In this document: in pieces, positions 50,080-61,069 of the stretch
How the letters are laid out: each line of letters begins with the position of its first letter
Position numbering within the stretch: the stretch's first letter is position 1
Source of the DNA: Morinoia aosen
Taxonomy: Eukaryota > Arthropoda > Malacostraca > Amphipoda > Talitridae
Direction: 5' to 3'
DNA length: 64,000 nt
Assembly (NCBI GenBank): GCA_030386875.1
Contig: CM059578.1
Coordinates: 24,971,009-25,035,008 of the forward strand
The notes under the pieces: model-generated
What the model was told of the DNA's origin: nothing
Databases searched by the model: none
What the model saw: the letters and a program-made list of their open reading frames with translations, nothing else
Position numbers and translations under genes: made by a program

Positions 50080-50139
50080 GAACTCTTTATTTTTCTGGTG
50101 GTGCTACTGCTTGGGCTGCTGTTGGTGTTACTTGTTAAG
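50080..50139 (+). other. Signal-peptide-like exon SP4
   Basis: Homologue of SP1: the frame gives ELFIFLVVLLLGLLLVLLVK ending at AAG|GTGAGG. Confidence 0.35.
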
Positions 50140-50400
50140 GTGAGGTGGTAGTGGTGATTGATTGCCATTATGTTCATACCTATTGGCCAGATGTTGTATA
50201 TTTAAGAAAGGTAATCGGAATGTATTAGTATGGCATAGAATTTGGTTATTTTTTGCATTGACATTGGAATATTGAGATGAATCATTTTGAGTTATAATGT
50301 TGATGTGGAAGACCTATCTGGCTTGGATGGGCTCGTCATAGCTGAGTAATAATTTGTAAATTATGAGTATGGGTTGAGAAAATGATTAATTCGATATTCT

Positions 50401-53160
50401 TAAGTGTAGATGTTGATATATGCATAGTGTTAAAGTTGAATGGAATGATTTATTAAATTTGGAGGAATGTTGAGGTGTGGCAGATTTGAGTTAGCGTTCG
50501 AGATGATTTTATTTGTTGTTTATTAGCGGTACATGATATGCTTATTATTTCGATGAACATTTGTGCTTAAGTGTTGTCATTGCTTCGAAGAGTGATTCGT
50601 ATTTCCGTGAAGTTGAACATTGTTCGGTTCATGTCCTTCAGTTTGAATGCAAGTGTACGGGACTACTGGGGAAGACTGTAAGTCGGTCGATTTCATTAAT
50701 GTAAATTTGATTTGAATTCGTCCCTGTTCTTTAGTGCATGGTGGGAACACTTTTGTGTTCCGTTTAGAAATGATTGTTTTCTTTTGAAGCATGAATAGGT
50801 TTGTTTCAAGTTTTAACGAATGTAATGTAGGTTGTTTATTGTGCAGGTTACATGCTGTCAACGCATCTTTCATGTTTTCGGAGGGGGCAGGCTTTCTCAG
50901 TAGTGAAGTGCGCTTGTGCAATACCAGGTTAGTGAATGTTGAAGGAAATAAGTGGTATTGAATTACTAATGAGATATTGTAAGTTTAAATTAGTTCGAAA
51001 TGTATAGGATTTGAAAAGGATGATGGAATTTCGAAGGTAGTATGTAGTGTGATAAGTACCTTCGTATTGTATGTTACGCAGAATTTAAGTTAGGAAAGTA
51101 TTTGAATATTCGTGCTTGAAGGGTAGTAAATGAAGAAGCAATTTGTATAGTAGAATTTCAAATAATATTTCGAATGACGTTTTCATGCATGGCTCTAGTT
51201 ATTTTTCACTTCGAATATTTTGCAATTTCAAACTGTTGATTTATATGTAAGTGTTTGTTAAAGCGTCGAAGTGATTGATATTGGGATGTATTTAGGATAT
51301 ATATTTTATTATAGAATGCTTCAAATGTACTCTAGGAATAGGTAGGTTATGAGTTTTGAAAGCTAGGATGATTGTATTGATGATGTCTTATCGCATGTTA
51401 TTGGGGCTGAGGATGGGTTGTGAAGGTATGAAATGGTTAGAGTATGAAATATTTTGTCATATGTAATAAGAAATTGAGATTGCGGAATTCTGAATTGAAA
51501 TCATGTGGATGAGCTTGTCATGGCGTCTCTGTTCATCGTACCATGAAGATGGGTAAGGTTGTTGTATAGTGTATCTGAATTGAAGCTTGATATGTATTAG
51601 GTTTATTTTGAAATATTTCTTAAATTATACATAACAAAGTAGGGTAGAATACAACTCCGAATTGACGAGATTCGATTGTGTTCTGAAATAAGTGTCCACA
51701 GGTCGATGACAAACAATAATATGCATCGTATGAGTACCCGCTGTTGACTGATTTCCCTTCGCATTGGTGTAACTCGTATGACAGACGCGGTCGTGAAACT
51801 TGCTTAAGAGCGTGTTAGAAGCGCAACAGGAAATGAATGAAGTAAGGAAGGGCATGACTAGGTGAGATTGTGGAATTCCGACTCGAATGATCTTTAAATC
51901 ACTCGAACATGAATTGCGTGTTATACGAATTTGCTATGAAAATGTTATTTGACTCTGTCTTACTGTTCTTTGGAGAAATGATTATGTTCGTTAATTGAGG
52001 GTATGAATATAGTAAATCGAATGCCATTTGTTTGCACTTATATTTTTTGAAGGATTTGTCGTCGCCTTTGCTGGTGGTACTTTGTGGGTCGCCGCTTCTT
52101 CTGGAGGTTGTCGTGGGTATGGTGGCGTGAACATCAACAAAGGGTGAAGATGGAGGACAAACAACAATGAGTGATATATTGCTGAAAGCACACTGAGAAG
52201 TCGGTATGTAATAGAATATAATAGAAAAATGGAGTGCGTTTGAAATAATTGGAAACCATGTAAGGAATACGATTAAAGTTCCAACCCTTATTAATGACAG
52301 TACATGTAATTTTTTGTGAAAGACTTAGGCATTGAGGAATTATACTTTTGTCATCAGTGAAGCATGAGTAATAAACGTGTGAAATCATTCGTAACTGTAA
52401 TAGATTTGTAATATTCTGAGAAGAATTCGTTCCTGAATATCGTCATGTTGAAATGTATAGGTGAAATTTTTTTATTCGTGTCCAGGCTTGTTTGGTACAA
52501 AAGTTTGCTCATTCATGTAGGGGAGAAAGATTTGATGGAGTGGCGCATTTGTAAGTTACCTATTTAAGAATACTATAGGTCTAGAGGTCCAAATGGTGAA
52601 TAGATTTATTATTTGAGAATGAATGATAATGTTTGAAGGTTTTCTACCCGGTTATCGCGTTTTTCGAGAATCACCACATGTTATGTAAAAATGAAATGAA
52701 ATCCCTCCCTCGAAATGAATGGCTACGCAAGTGAATGAGACCAAATACGGTGGGCAGCTCGACTTAAGTATGTAAGTGCTGGTCATGTACTTTTGTAGGA
52801 AATATGAACTTGGAAATGTCATTGAAAGTCGTCATACTTGATAGCGCTTGAAATGAAACATACTTCATGAAATGGATAGAATGAATTAGAGACATGAGTC
52901 CAAGTCGTGACCATAAATTTTAGAAGAGCATTCGATCGTTGGAATGAATGTGTAGCTCATTGTTAAGGCTCTTGTATTCCGCACTTGAACGTATTTGATA
53001 CTTGAATGAAGGAATGAGTGTTAAGATGAGCTATATATTATTTCATTTTGAATGACGGAAGCCTCTCGAGCTGTTGCATTTTGATATTTACAATATTTGG
53101 ATAGACGTATGTTAGTTAAGGGTGACGCTCTTCGTGTAACGTATTATTGTTGAGGTATTT
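50401..53160. other. Spacer with isolated exon-like modules
   Basis: Apart from module B2 (50847-50927), and a hydrophobic CTG/GTG-rich run at about 52066-52116 that resembles SP exons and ends at TGG|GTATGG, I see no repeat unit or gene. The 114-residue minus frame at 50577-50921 overlaps module B2 and is not supported. Confidence 0.5.
50847..50927 (+). other. Exon-like module B, copy B2
   Basis: 81 nt between TTTATTGTGCAG and CCAG|GTTAGT. In the frame that starts one base in, it reads without a stop and contains NASFMFSEGAGF, alignable with VHASHMFGGGVEAF of B3. This is the most isolated copy. Confidence 0.45.
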
Positions 53161-53209
53161 TGATGGATGTTTTTCTAAAACTTTGTGGGCGTGTTACTTT
53201 CTGCGTCCC

Positions 53210-53285
53210 CGTTCCTTCCGCTTTGAATGGTGCTCCTGGTTGTGGTGATGGTGCTCGCGTGAACATGAAGAAGGAAGTGAACATG
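53210..53285 (+). other. Exon-like module A, copy A1
   Basis: It ends GTGAACATG|GTGATG. In phase with the donor it reads GCGDGARVNMKKEVNM, alignable with the ends of A2-A4. The 5' edge is unclear (a pyrimidine-rich tract but no obvious AG). Confidence 0.4.
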
Positions 53286-53449
53286 GTGATGACGAGTTGA
53301 TGTGTTGTGTTAGGTATTGTTGTTCTTTAAAGATTGGATTTCATAGAAATGTTTGCATTTGAATAGGGGAGTATTTTCGTTGACGGTGCAAATGTAGTTA
53401 TGTAAGTTGGACGTATTACAATGTGTATTGGTGGTTTATTATTTTTCAG

Positions 53450-53535
53450 TTGCATTCGTTGTGTACACGCATCGCATATGTTTGGTGGTGGTGTAGAGGC
53501 GTTCTCACACATGCAGTGCTTCTGAGGAATGGGAG
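53450..53535 (+). other. Exon-like module B, copy B3
   Basis: 86 nt between ATTTTTCAG and GGGAG|GTCATG. One frame gives CIRCVHASHMFGGGVEAF followed soon by a final C-F; another gives SLCTRIAYVWWWCRGV. Both readings have counterparts in other copies, so the true phase is unresolved. Confidence 0.45.
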
Positions 53536-54067
53536 GTCATGTGAGTTCGTACAAAATGTTTGTATGAAATGTGTAATGGATGATTCGAGAATATTTGTCA
53601 GGAATATATGAACGTAGTGTTTGAAAGTAAGTGAGGGATGTTAGTTATAAAGTGTGAGTGTGTGAAAATGTAATTCGTGATTAGTTTATGAGATATATAA
53701 TAGGGGAAATGTTCAATAATAGGTGTATACATTTTTAGAATGACATTAAACATTGGTGGAAGAAAGTATTTTAGTGCAGAAGCTGGTAACGTTGGCTGGG
53801 TTTTTCCTGTTAGTATGATAGGTAAGATTTCACTGCAAAAATGTGGAAGTGAGAGTGGGGTTATTGTAGGAAAAGTGTCATGAAGTTTATGGTGAATGTT
53901 ATCATTTCGAAGCGTAGGAAGTGAGAAATGAGTCGTTAATGAATTGATTGTTAGTTGTACTTCGAAGTAGGAGGATGATGTGACGTAGCCATTATTACCT
54001 TTGAAAATTGTGTTTGTGGCTCATTAAAGGAAATGAATGTATCCCAAATGTTCCATTTTGTTCACAG

Positions 54068-54213
54068 CTAGTGAACAGCTTCAAATGTGGCTTGCTTTTT
54101 TGATGTGGCTTGCTTGGTGGTTGGCGCCCATAACTGTGGCGGAATCAGCTTGTGCCATTTCGACTCCTGCTGGTGATGATGCTCGCGCCAAGAGAAATGG
54201 AGGAATGAACGTG
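54068..54213 (+). CDS. Exon-like module A, copy A2, with signal peptide (partial CDS)
   Basis: Acceptor TTGTTCACAG and donor GTG|GTAAGG bound 146 nt. From the ATG at 54085 the frame gives MWLAFLMWLAWWLAPITV, then AESACA, then GDDARAKRNGGMNV, ending in phase 0 at the donor. A hydrophobic core followed by a small-residue A-x-A-like site and a basic KR fits the signal and pro-part of a small secreted peptide. Module B4 follows 165 bp later. The mature product and the splice phase into B are not established. Confidence 0.42.
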
Positions 54214-54377
54214 GTAAGGACGAGTTTGTGTGACGTTTCAGGTATTATTTTTGTTTGGATGGAGTATTTCATATAAATGTTGGTATTGGATGGAATGAAT
54301 ATTTGAACGTCACGTGGAAATTTGACGAGGGCACTTGTAAGTGATTGAATGTGTAATTGACGGTTTTCATATTTAAG

Positions 54378-54472
54378 TTGATTTCGTTGTGTAGACGCAT
54401 CGCAGATGTCGTTCGGTGGTGGTGGTGGTGTAAAGGCGTTGTCACCTGATAATTGCTTTCATTGACTGGAAG
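54378..54472 (+). other. Exon-like module B, copy B4
   Basis: 95 nt between CATATTTAAG and GGAAG|GTACG. It contains CVDASQMSFGGGGGVKA and later a cysteine followed by F, matching the B3 pattern. Confidence 0.42.
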
Positions 54473-55017
54473 GTACGAATATTTAGTACCACGTTTTTGT
54501 ATGACATGTGTTATGAATTATTCGAAGAAGCTATTGTGGAAGAATGTGTGTACGTAGTGTTAGAAATCCATTGATATTATAGGAAACAGCTTGAAGTGAA
54601 TTGTTTTGAGTGTGAGATGAATTGTGGGTGTAATTTGTGTAAGTGGAAAATATTCCTGTAAGATTGTTGAAATTCGAAATATTTGTATTCCAATGTAAGT
54701 CTGGTGTTTCGTCACAGCGTTATATTGCGAACGTGTATGATTTAGACTTGGAAATGTAGTCACAGAAATGAGTGTTCGAATGTTGATGTAGTACGTTGAC
54801 TTTTTGCATACTTCGTTGCAGCTTGTAGGTTTCATCATGGACAGGAGACGAGATAAATATGTTTTGAATACAATGGCTATCGTACTCAGAAAGTTGTGGC
54901 GTATTTGTATTTTATTCGTGATGGATGTATCGGAAACATCGTTTTCACTGTATTTTATAATTGTAGATATGTTTCGATTGACAGTAAGCAGTTTGTAATG
55001 AGAATGTTAATTTGCAG

Positions 55018-55100
55018 GAGGTGCTAATGGTGGATGGTGTTGTGGCGGTTTAGATTGTGAAGATGTCGCTCGCGTGAAGAGAATTAACGAAGTGAACATG
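55018..55100 (+). other. Exon-like module A, copy A3
   Basis: Acceptor TTAATTTGCAG and donor ATG|GTAAGG. In phase with the donor it reads GLDCEDVARVKRINEVNM, with the same R-V-K-R and x-V-N-M end as A1 and A2. No signal peptide in this exon. Confidence 0.42.
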
Positions 55101-55345
55101 GTAAGGACAAGTTTGTTTGTATTAAGCATTTCTGTTATTTGGAAGTACTATTTAAGGACTCTTGACGAAAGAATGGAAAACTTGGGGACATAAATATTTC
55201 CGGAATATAAAGATATTTTGAAATGACTTGGAACTTTGTTTTTTTGGGAATATTCGAAGAAGGGAATATTGTCGTTGAAAATGTTACTTTTGTTTGGTCA
55301 CTTAGAAGGTGAAAAAGTGTGTAATGGTTGGTTATTATTTTTCAG

Positions 55346-55431
55346 TACAATTTGTTGTGCACACGCATCGCATCAGTTTGGTGGTGGTGTAGAGGCGTTG
55401 TCACGCATCCATTGCTTTCGACTAATGGGAG
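55346..55431 (+). other. Exon-like module B, copy B5
   Basis: 86 nt between TTATTTTTCAG and GGGAG|GTAATG. Reads CCAHASHQFGGGVEAL with a later C-F, closest to B3; a second frame gives LCTRIASVWWWCRGVV. Confidence 0.45.
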
Positions 55432-55991
55432 GTAATGTGACTTCATACTAAATGTTGGTAGGAATAGGAAATGTGTAAAGAAGTATTCTAGGATTCAATT
55501 TGAGACTACTATCTGTATATAATGTTTGAAATGAAGTGCGGGATGTTAGTCATAAAGTCTTAGGCTATTGAAGTGTGATTGCTGATCAATTTCCGAGATA
55601 TACTGTACATTCATGGAAATATAAGAGAATGAGTGTAGATATTTTGAGAATGACATTGATCATTCGTGAAGCAAATGATTTTATTGCAGGAGGTGCTAAT
55701 GTTGGATAGGTTCATCCTGTTTGTATGAGAGATGATTTAGTTATGTAAAAATGTGAAAGTAAAAGTCTCGTTATTGTAGGAAATGTTTTCATGAAGTTGA
55801 AGTGGAATGGTTTGATTTCGAAGCTGACGAATTGATAAATGAGTCTTTCATGAGTTGAGTATTTGTTTGGCTTTGAACTTGGAAGATGATTTGACGTAGC
55901 CACTATTACCAGTGAGAAATATTTTTCTCGGTCAATAAAGGAATAGATGTTACAAATATGATTAATTTGGCTCACACGTATTTGTTATTAG

Positions 55992-56126
55992 GCTTCCTTG
56001 GTGGTTGGTCCTCATAACTGTGGAGTATCATCTCGTGCCCTTTTGACTCCTGCTGGTGCTGTGGCGGCTGATTGTTGAGATTGCGGTGATGATTCTGGGG
56101 TCGAAATAAAGAAGGAATTGAACGTG
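55992..56126 (+). other. Exon-like module A, copy A4
   Basis: Acceptor TTGTTATTAG and donor GTG|GTAAAG. Its nucleotide sequence aligns with A2 across the CTTGGTGGTTGG..CATAACTGTGG segment. Near the donor it reads DCGDDSGVEIKKELNV, alignable with A1-A3. Confidence 0.38.
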
Positions 56127-56285
56127 GTAAAGACGAGTTTGTGTGTTACTTTAGGTATTGTGGTTGTTTGAATGTAATGTATTAATGTTGGTATTGTAGT
56201 GAATGAATATGTTAGTGTACCGTTTTGGTTTGAGGAAGGCATTTGTAAGTCTTGTAATGTAGGATTTTTGGTTTTTATATTCCAG

Positions 56286-56377
56286 TATAATTCGTTGTGT
56301 ACACGCATAGCATGTGTCGTTGGATGGTGGTGGTGAAGAGGCTTTGTCAGTGAAAAATAGCTTTGGATGAATGGGAG
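56286..56377 (+). other. Exon-like module B, copy B6
   Basis: 92 nt after TATATTCCAG, ending GGGAG|GCAAG, a GC-type donor where the others have GT. Shares TCGTTGTGTACACGCATAGC with the other B copies. Confidence 0.38.
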
Positions 56378-57419
56378 GCAAGATGATTCTTGTAGTAAGT
56401 GTACATATGAAGTCCGTTGTGAGTAATTTGAACCCAATATTGTACAGTAATGCATGTAGTTATTGCTTGAAAATAACGGCGAATATAGTAAACTGAAGTG
56501 TTTTTAGTAATGAACAGAAAATGCTCATTTAAGCGGTACAATATTTGTGTTTGTCATGTTTGTGTTCGATTGTAAAGTGTAATGTCGGTGCTGAATTGGT
56601 ATTGTGGAAAAGGATATTACGGGATTTAGTCTGACATCAAAGTTGTGAATGACGTATAAATGATTAGAAGTTGATATGTTTATAGTATATGTATGTAATT
56701 GATTGGAAGATATGAATGCAAGTGAGAAGGTATTGTTTTCTATGATTGAATGTGTATTGTAGAGTAATAGTAATACTTGAGTTGGAAATGCTCGCCACGT
56801 TTATTTTGTGAATGTTATGAATAGGAGGAGGAAGAAGAGAAGCAAATTTTAGAATATTTTTGTTGCGAGTTCCTTGAATGAAGGTCGAACACAAGTATAG
56901 TATGTCCTGGTCGTGAAATTCAGAGCAAGTTGAAGTGCATTTTCGATGACCTCTGTTCACTGAATAGTATTTGATTTGTGTATATTGTGTTTGATATGTT
57001 GGTGTGTAACATGATGGTGAATGAAATGTTAGGAAGATGCCATTAATTGACATTTAAAATCGGTTTCAGGGTGCTGCGATGTGATACCAGCGGCAATCGA
57101 GGCGCACTTTTTTTGAAGATCTTCGAAGTTATTCATTTCCATGCATTTATGTTGATTCTTGCGTACGATTTATGTCTGTGAAATCCGTGGTGATATAATG
57201 CTAGATTGAGAAGAGAGTGTTTTGGTTTATTGAAATCGTAATATGAGAAATGTGTATGAAGTTGCAGTTGCAATTGTTTATTATAGTCGAGAATGTTTGA
57301 GTCTTTCGTGTTCGTTCATTGCTTGAATGTGGGTTATATGTTTTTCTTCGGAATTAAGGGAAGGAAATGGAAAATGAGCAAATGTGTTGATGTGTAAGTT
57401 GTGCCCACCTAATGAATTA

Positions 57420-57470
57420 GGCCGTGCGGGCTCGGAAAGGGCGCAGCCGTTTCCGAGTGCGTGCACGGCC
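57420..57470 (+). ncRNA. Conserved 51-nt GC-rich hairpin, copy 2
   Basis: Same length and fold as 6852-6902. The inner stem is CTCGGAAAGGGC with GCCGTTTCCGAG (one mismatch). Conserved flanks include GAATTA before and CGCATAG after. Six differences from copy 1: one is a complementary pair change and one repairs a wobble. Confidence 0.55.
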
Positions 57471-57479
57471 GCTCGCATA

Positions 57480-59414
57480 GGAATTTGAATGTTATAGATT
57501 TGTTTAGAGGTGTGGACGTGTCCTTGGATACGAATTGAAATGTTATTGCAAGCGATGTATAATTAGTATTTTGGAAAGTATGTACGAAGTTAACGCTTGC
57601 GAGCCCACTTGAAGATGACGTGACGTGTCTGTAAATGTTGATATCTAATGTTTGGTAGCATGTATATATGACTTTTTTCTGGTATGGAAATTTGCGTTTT
57701 AGTTGAAGACTAGTACATTCTTGGCGAAAGGAAATATAGTTCCCTTGGTGAAATGTTTGCTGTGTTGTGTTTTTAGGTATCAGTTATTTGGAACAATAAT
57801 AATTGTTTTGCAAATGATATGTTGTTGTGAGCAAATCTGACGATGGTGTTCAACAAGTACTACCTTTCATATAGTTCATCGTGAAGTAGTTATTTGGTAT
57901 TGTTACGGGATTGTCTTCATCAACGCGGCCAGAGTGATATTAGTATTTAAAATATGTCAATGAAGATTTATGTTGAAAATGTTGGAGGGTGCTTGTTGAG
58001 AGTTAGGTAGTCTTGAATGATTTCAAATGAGAATCTTTTCCTTATCTTTTTGGGTTGAGTGTTATCCTGTGTCTAAGCGCGTTATATTTGATGGTGAAAG
58101 TTGGATGTGTTTTGATGAACTTTGATAACACTTAATTGTTGATATGTCCATTTGGAATGAATGTATGGTTTTCTTATTTACCTATGAAATGGTGCTTCGC
58201 TCTTTCGTATCCTGTGGTTGTTATTGACCGGTAGGGATCATTGAATGGGAAAGTATGATATAAGTGTTTCGTGAAACACTTTGTAAGTATAATGTTTGTT
58301 GATTGGAAATTGTCGAGTTGAGTTGGCTCGATCTTTCATGTATTTAGAAATATTTATTATGTGAAGGGTGGTTTAAATGAATGTTCAGAAGTATTACAAA
58401 TTGGTTGAAATAGATTGATAATAAGAAGTGACATGTTTAATGAAAGCCTCTACGTGTAAATGAGAAGGAAGACATGTAAAGTACGGTTTTAGATATTTTT
58501 AACATTGACGTTGTGGTTTTGCATAATAGACTGTATGATTCTGAGGTCAGGTGGTATTGATAAGTCGAATATATTTCGTCGTCTTGACCTGAAGTTCATG
58601 AATAGGTAATGGGAAATCTCCCTCATCATGTGTTATTCTTCATTGACTTTTTAAATGTTTTCGGACGACGTGTGGCTTCTTTGTTCTGTGATGAATGGAA
58701 TACCTTGCATAATATAAAGAACAATACGTGACTGCCTATTATTTGACAGGGAATGTTTTAGGAAATAGAAGGCAAAGGAAATGTATATCCAATAAAGAAA
58801 GTACAGAAGAAATAGTTCTTTATTTCTTTGTAGAAGATGTTCAAGTAATTTCCATGAAATGCATAATTGCGTCTAGTGTCAGTTGAAGGTGTGTAGAGTG
58901 GTATTTGATGTTTGAATGAATGACGATCAATCTTTTGGTGTTGATAGGAGCACATGAATACGTTCATTGATGTGGACTATTGTCGTTCGAGTTAGGAAAT
59001 GCATTATTTCACGTAAGTAAGAAATAAGTTCGTGAATGTGTGCGAATGATGTTCCACTTAAACGAAGTATGGTTTTGTATTGGTCATTAAGGAGATTCGA
59101 GGTTACTTGCATGTGGGTTTACTAATGTCTTCTGTAATTGTATATCTTCCATTTATATTTCAGCCTTTTGAACAAGTTACGATTGTAATGGTATTAGGTA
59201 ATAATATTGTGCGTTGAATATCCTGAACGCTAATGATAACTTAAAATATGCGTACTTATTCTTATGTAAGTATGATGAAAATAATGAACGGAGATTCATC
59301 ATTAAGAAATTGGTTGTGATTACCGTTCGTGAGGGATTATTGTATGAGTTTATGGTACAAGTACGTCTTCATTTCTGAACTTATGGAATGTTTGATGGAG
59401 AAATGTCATCTTCA
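57480..59414. other. No recognisable feature
   Basis: AT-rich, G-over-C biased sequence. I found no repeat match, exon-like module or open frame that I would defend. Confidence 0.5.
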
Positions 59415-59760
59415 GACCTGTCAGGGGTATACAATTATCGTACATATGGGAAGTAGCCGTCCCAGGGGGACACTGTCAGGGGCCGAGGTGAGAGTTAGGT
59501 AGGCGTTTGTTTTTTGTTTAAATGAAATGTTTTTGTTATGTTAAGGACCACGTTTTTCGGGTTCACTGCTGTCGTGTTCTTCAGCTCGTAGTACTTTCTT
59601 TTTCAACTTCGATCTTGTTTCATAATTTTCTTTCACAACTTACTGTTTCTATGTCTTTCTGCATACATTCCGCGTGTCATTAACTCCATAGTAAATGTTG
59701 CCTTCATCCTTCCTCTCTTTCGATCGCATTTGCTGCTGGGTAGGGAGGCTAAAACTTAAG
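59415..59760 (+). repeat. Dispersed repeat, copy 7
   Basis: GTCAGGGGCCGAGGTGAGAG, GTTAGGTAGG, AGGACCACG, TAGTACTTTCTTTTTCAACT and CCATAGTAAATG in family order. The fullest-length copy on the + strand. Confidence 0.75.
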
Positions 59761-60119
59761 CTAATGTGTCATCTTCAGAACTATTTTACGGAACGTGAAT
59801 ACTATCTTGATAGTTTGTTGTATTCAATACAGATTGATTTTAAACTTCACTAAAAAGTTATGTCATTGAAGATGAGCGATTCTTTACATATATATAAGTC
59901 GAATTTTGTGCTCCTAAGCGGAAAAAATACATTTAGTGATAATCACATTAGTTCCATTTAGGATCGCGATGATTGACATCGTTGAGAATGTATTGTGAAC
60001 TGCTGGTAGTGCAGTATGTACACGATGTAATTGAAGGATTACCGGGCTCTGGTGTATACCGTGCCGCTTGGAATAATATAGACTCTGGTCACGATGACAG
60101 TGGGTATTGAAACGCAATT

Positions 60120-60340
60120 CCGATGACTTCTATAATTATTTGTGCGAAAACATACAAGCACAGTCAGAGATATACGCATAAACGCTTTCGCACTCATTCA
60201 CTTCCCGTGACTTGGTGCCCACAGTTTCATTCACACACATTTCCAGTGAACACAAATCTAATAAGGAAATATATAAGAAAACGCTCGCACAGACAAAGAA
60301 ACCGAAACTGTGTAGCTTAACAGAAAAGAAAGGTGTTCGT
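60120..60340. other. Weakly biased stretch
   Basis: C content is higher here than in the flanks and a short frame exists on each strand, but neither shows a family motif or splice context. Not called as a gene. Confidence 0.35.
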
Positions 60341-60344
60341 CTAG

Positions 60345-60990
60345 AAATGACGTACACTGCTGCCATTGAGAATAATTTTGGTTATACAAATTGGTTACCC
60401 ACCAATATTGTGGTCCAAAATCAGATCCGCTTCGTATTTGAAGTATAAATGATAATTTTTGTAGAATTACCGAAGTTGAATAACGTGAAAGGAACTGTAA
60501 ATGAAATGAAGTTATTGCATGATCAGTGACGACGGATAATGAGGATGAGTTACGACGCATTCCTTGATTGAAGAGGTAAATATATTTCCTGATGAAAACT
60601 TAAATTAGGGTAAATACTACTTTAAGTAATTGATTTCGATAAATCGGCGACATTAACCACACAATAAATTTAACACAGACGTTCTCGGAAGCGAAAACTG
60701 TTCCTGTAAGGATCGCGTACATGCTTCCATTGAGTTTTCTGGTGAGACAAGTATACCCAAAATTGGTGTGGTCTGACACAAATGCCGCGGCGTATGTGAA
60801 GTATAAATGAGAAGTTTTGTAGAACTAGGGAACTTACTTAAATAACGTGAAATGAACGGAAAAGAAAAAACTAATTCGAAATAAGTAACGACGCTTAACG
60901 ACGATCACTAACTACTCATTCCTTTTTAATAGTATGTCAATCTATTTCCGGATAATACCGTAAATTCAGGTAAGTATAGCATGAAGTCGT
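60345..60990. repeat. Two-unit tandem duplication, period about 359 bp
   Basis: GTATTTGAAGTATAAATGA at about 60433 and GTATGTGAAGTATAAATGA at about 60792 anchor parallel segments (TTTTGTAGAA, AATAACGTGAAA, GACGACGGAT/GACGACGATC, ACTCATTCCTT). The second unit also shares TACATGCTTCCATTGAG with about 18430. Confidence 0.75.
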
Positions 60991-61069
60991 ATCCTGGTGA
61001 AGTGAAGAGGTATATTTAGAACTAGGTGACATTCACCTTTGCCGTGAGTCGGAGGACGTACTGTGATGT

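Larger units (their letters stand above)
48691..50400 (+). repeat. Four ~430-bp tandem units with signal-peptide-like exons
   Basis: Units begin with an AGGTAT segment at about 48717, 49173, 49565 (least clear) and 50020. Each continues through a CATCG/CGTCGTTGGAGG segment into a run of CTG/GTG/TTG codons and a splice-donor-like site. Alternate units are the most alike (48751 with 49584; 49215 with 50045, about 830 bp apart), so a two-unit block was itself duplicated. Confidence 0.75.
53161..57080 (+). repeat. About four ~950-bp tandem units carrying modules A and B
   Basis: Module A donors fall at 53285, 54213, 55100 and 56126, and module B starts at 53450, 54378, 55346 and 56286, giving steps of about 890-970 bp. 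The first ~25 bases after each A donor are also shared (GTAAGGACGAGTTTGTGTG-like). A third shared segment, CAG|GAGGTGCTAATG or similar, lies at about 53778, 55018 and 55687. Units are diverged but keep splice-like boundaries. Confidence 0.75.

Noticed and set aside
50577-50921. 114-residue minus-strand frame
   Set aside because: Opposite to module B2, with no motif; fits the strand skew.
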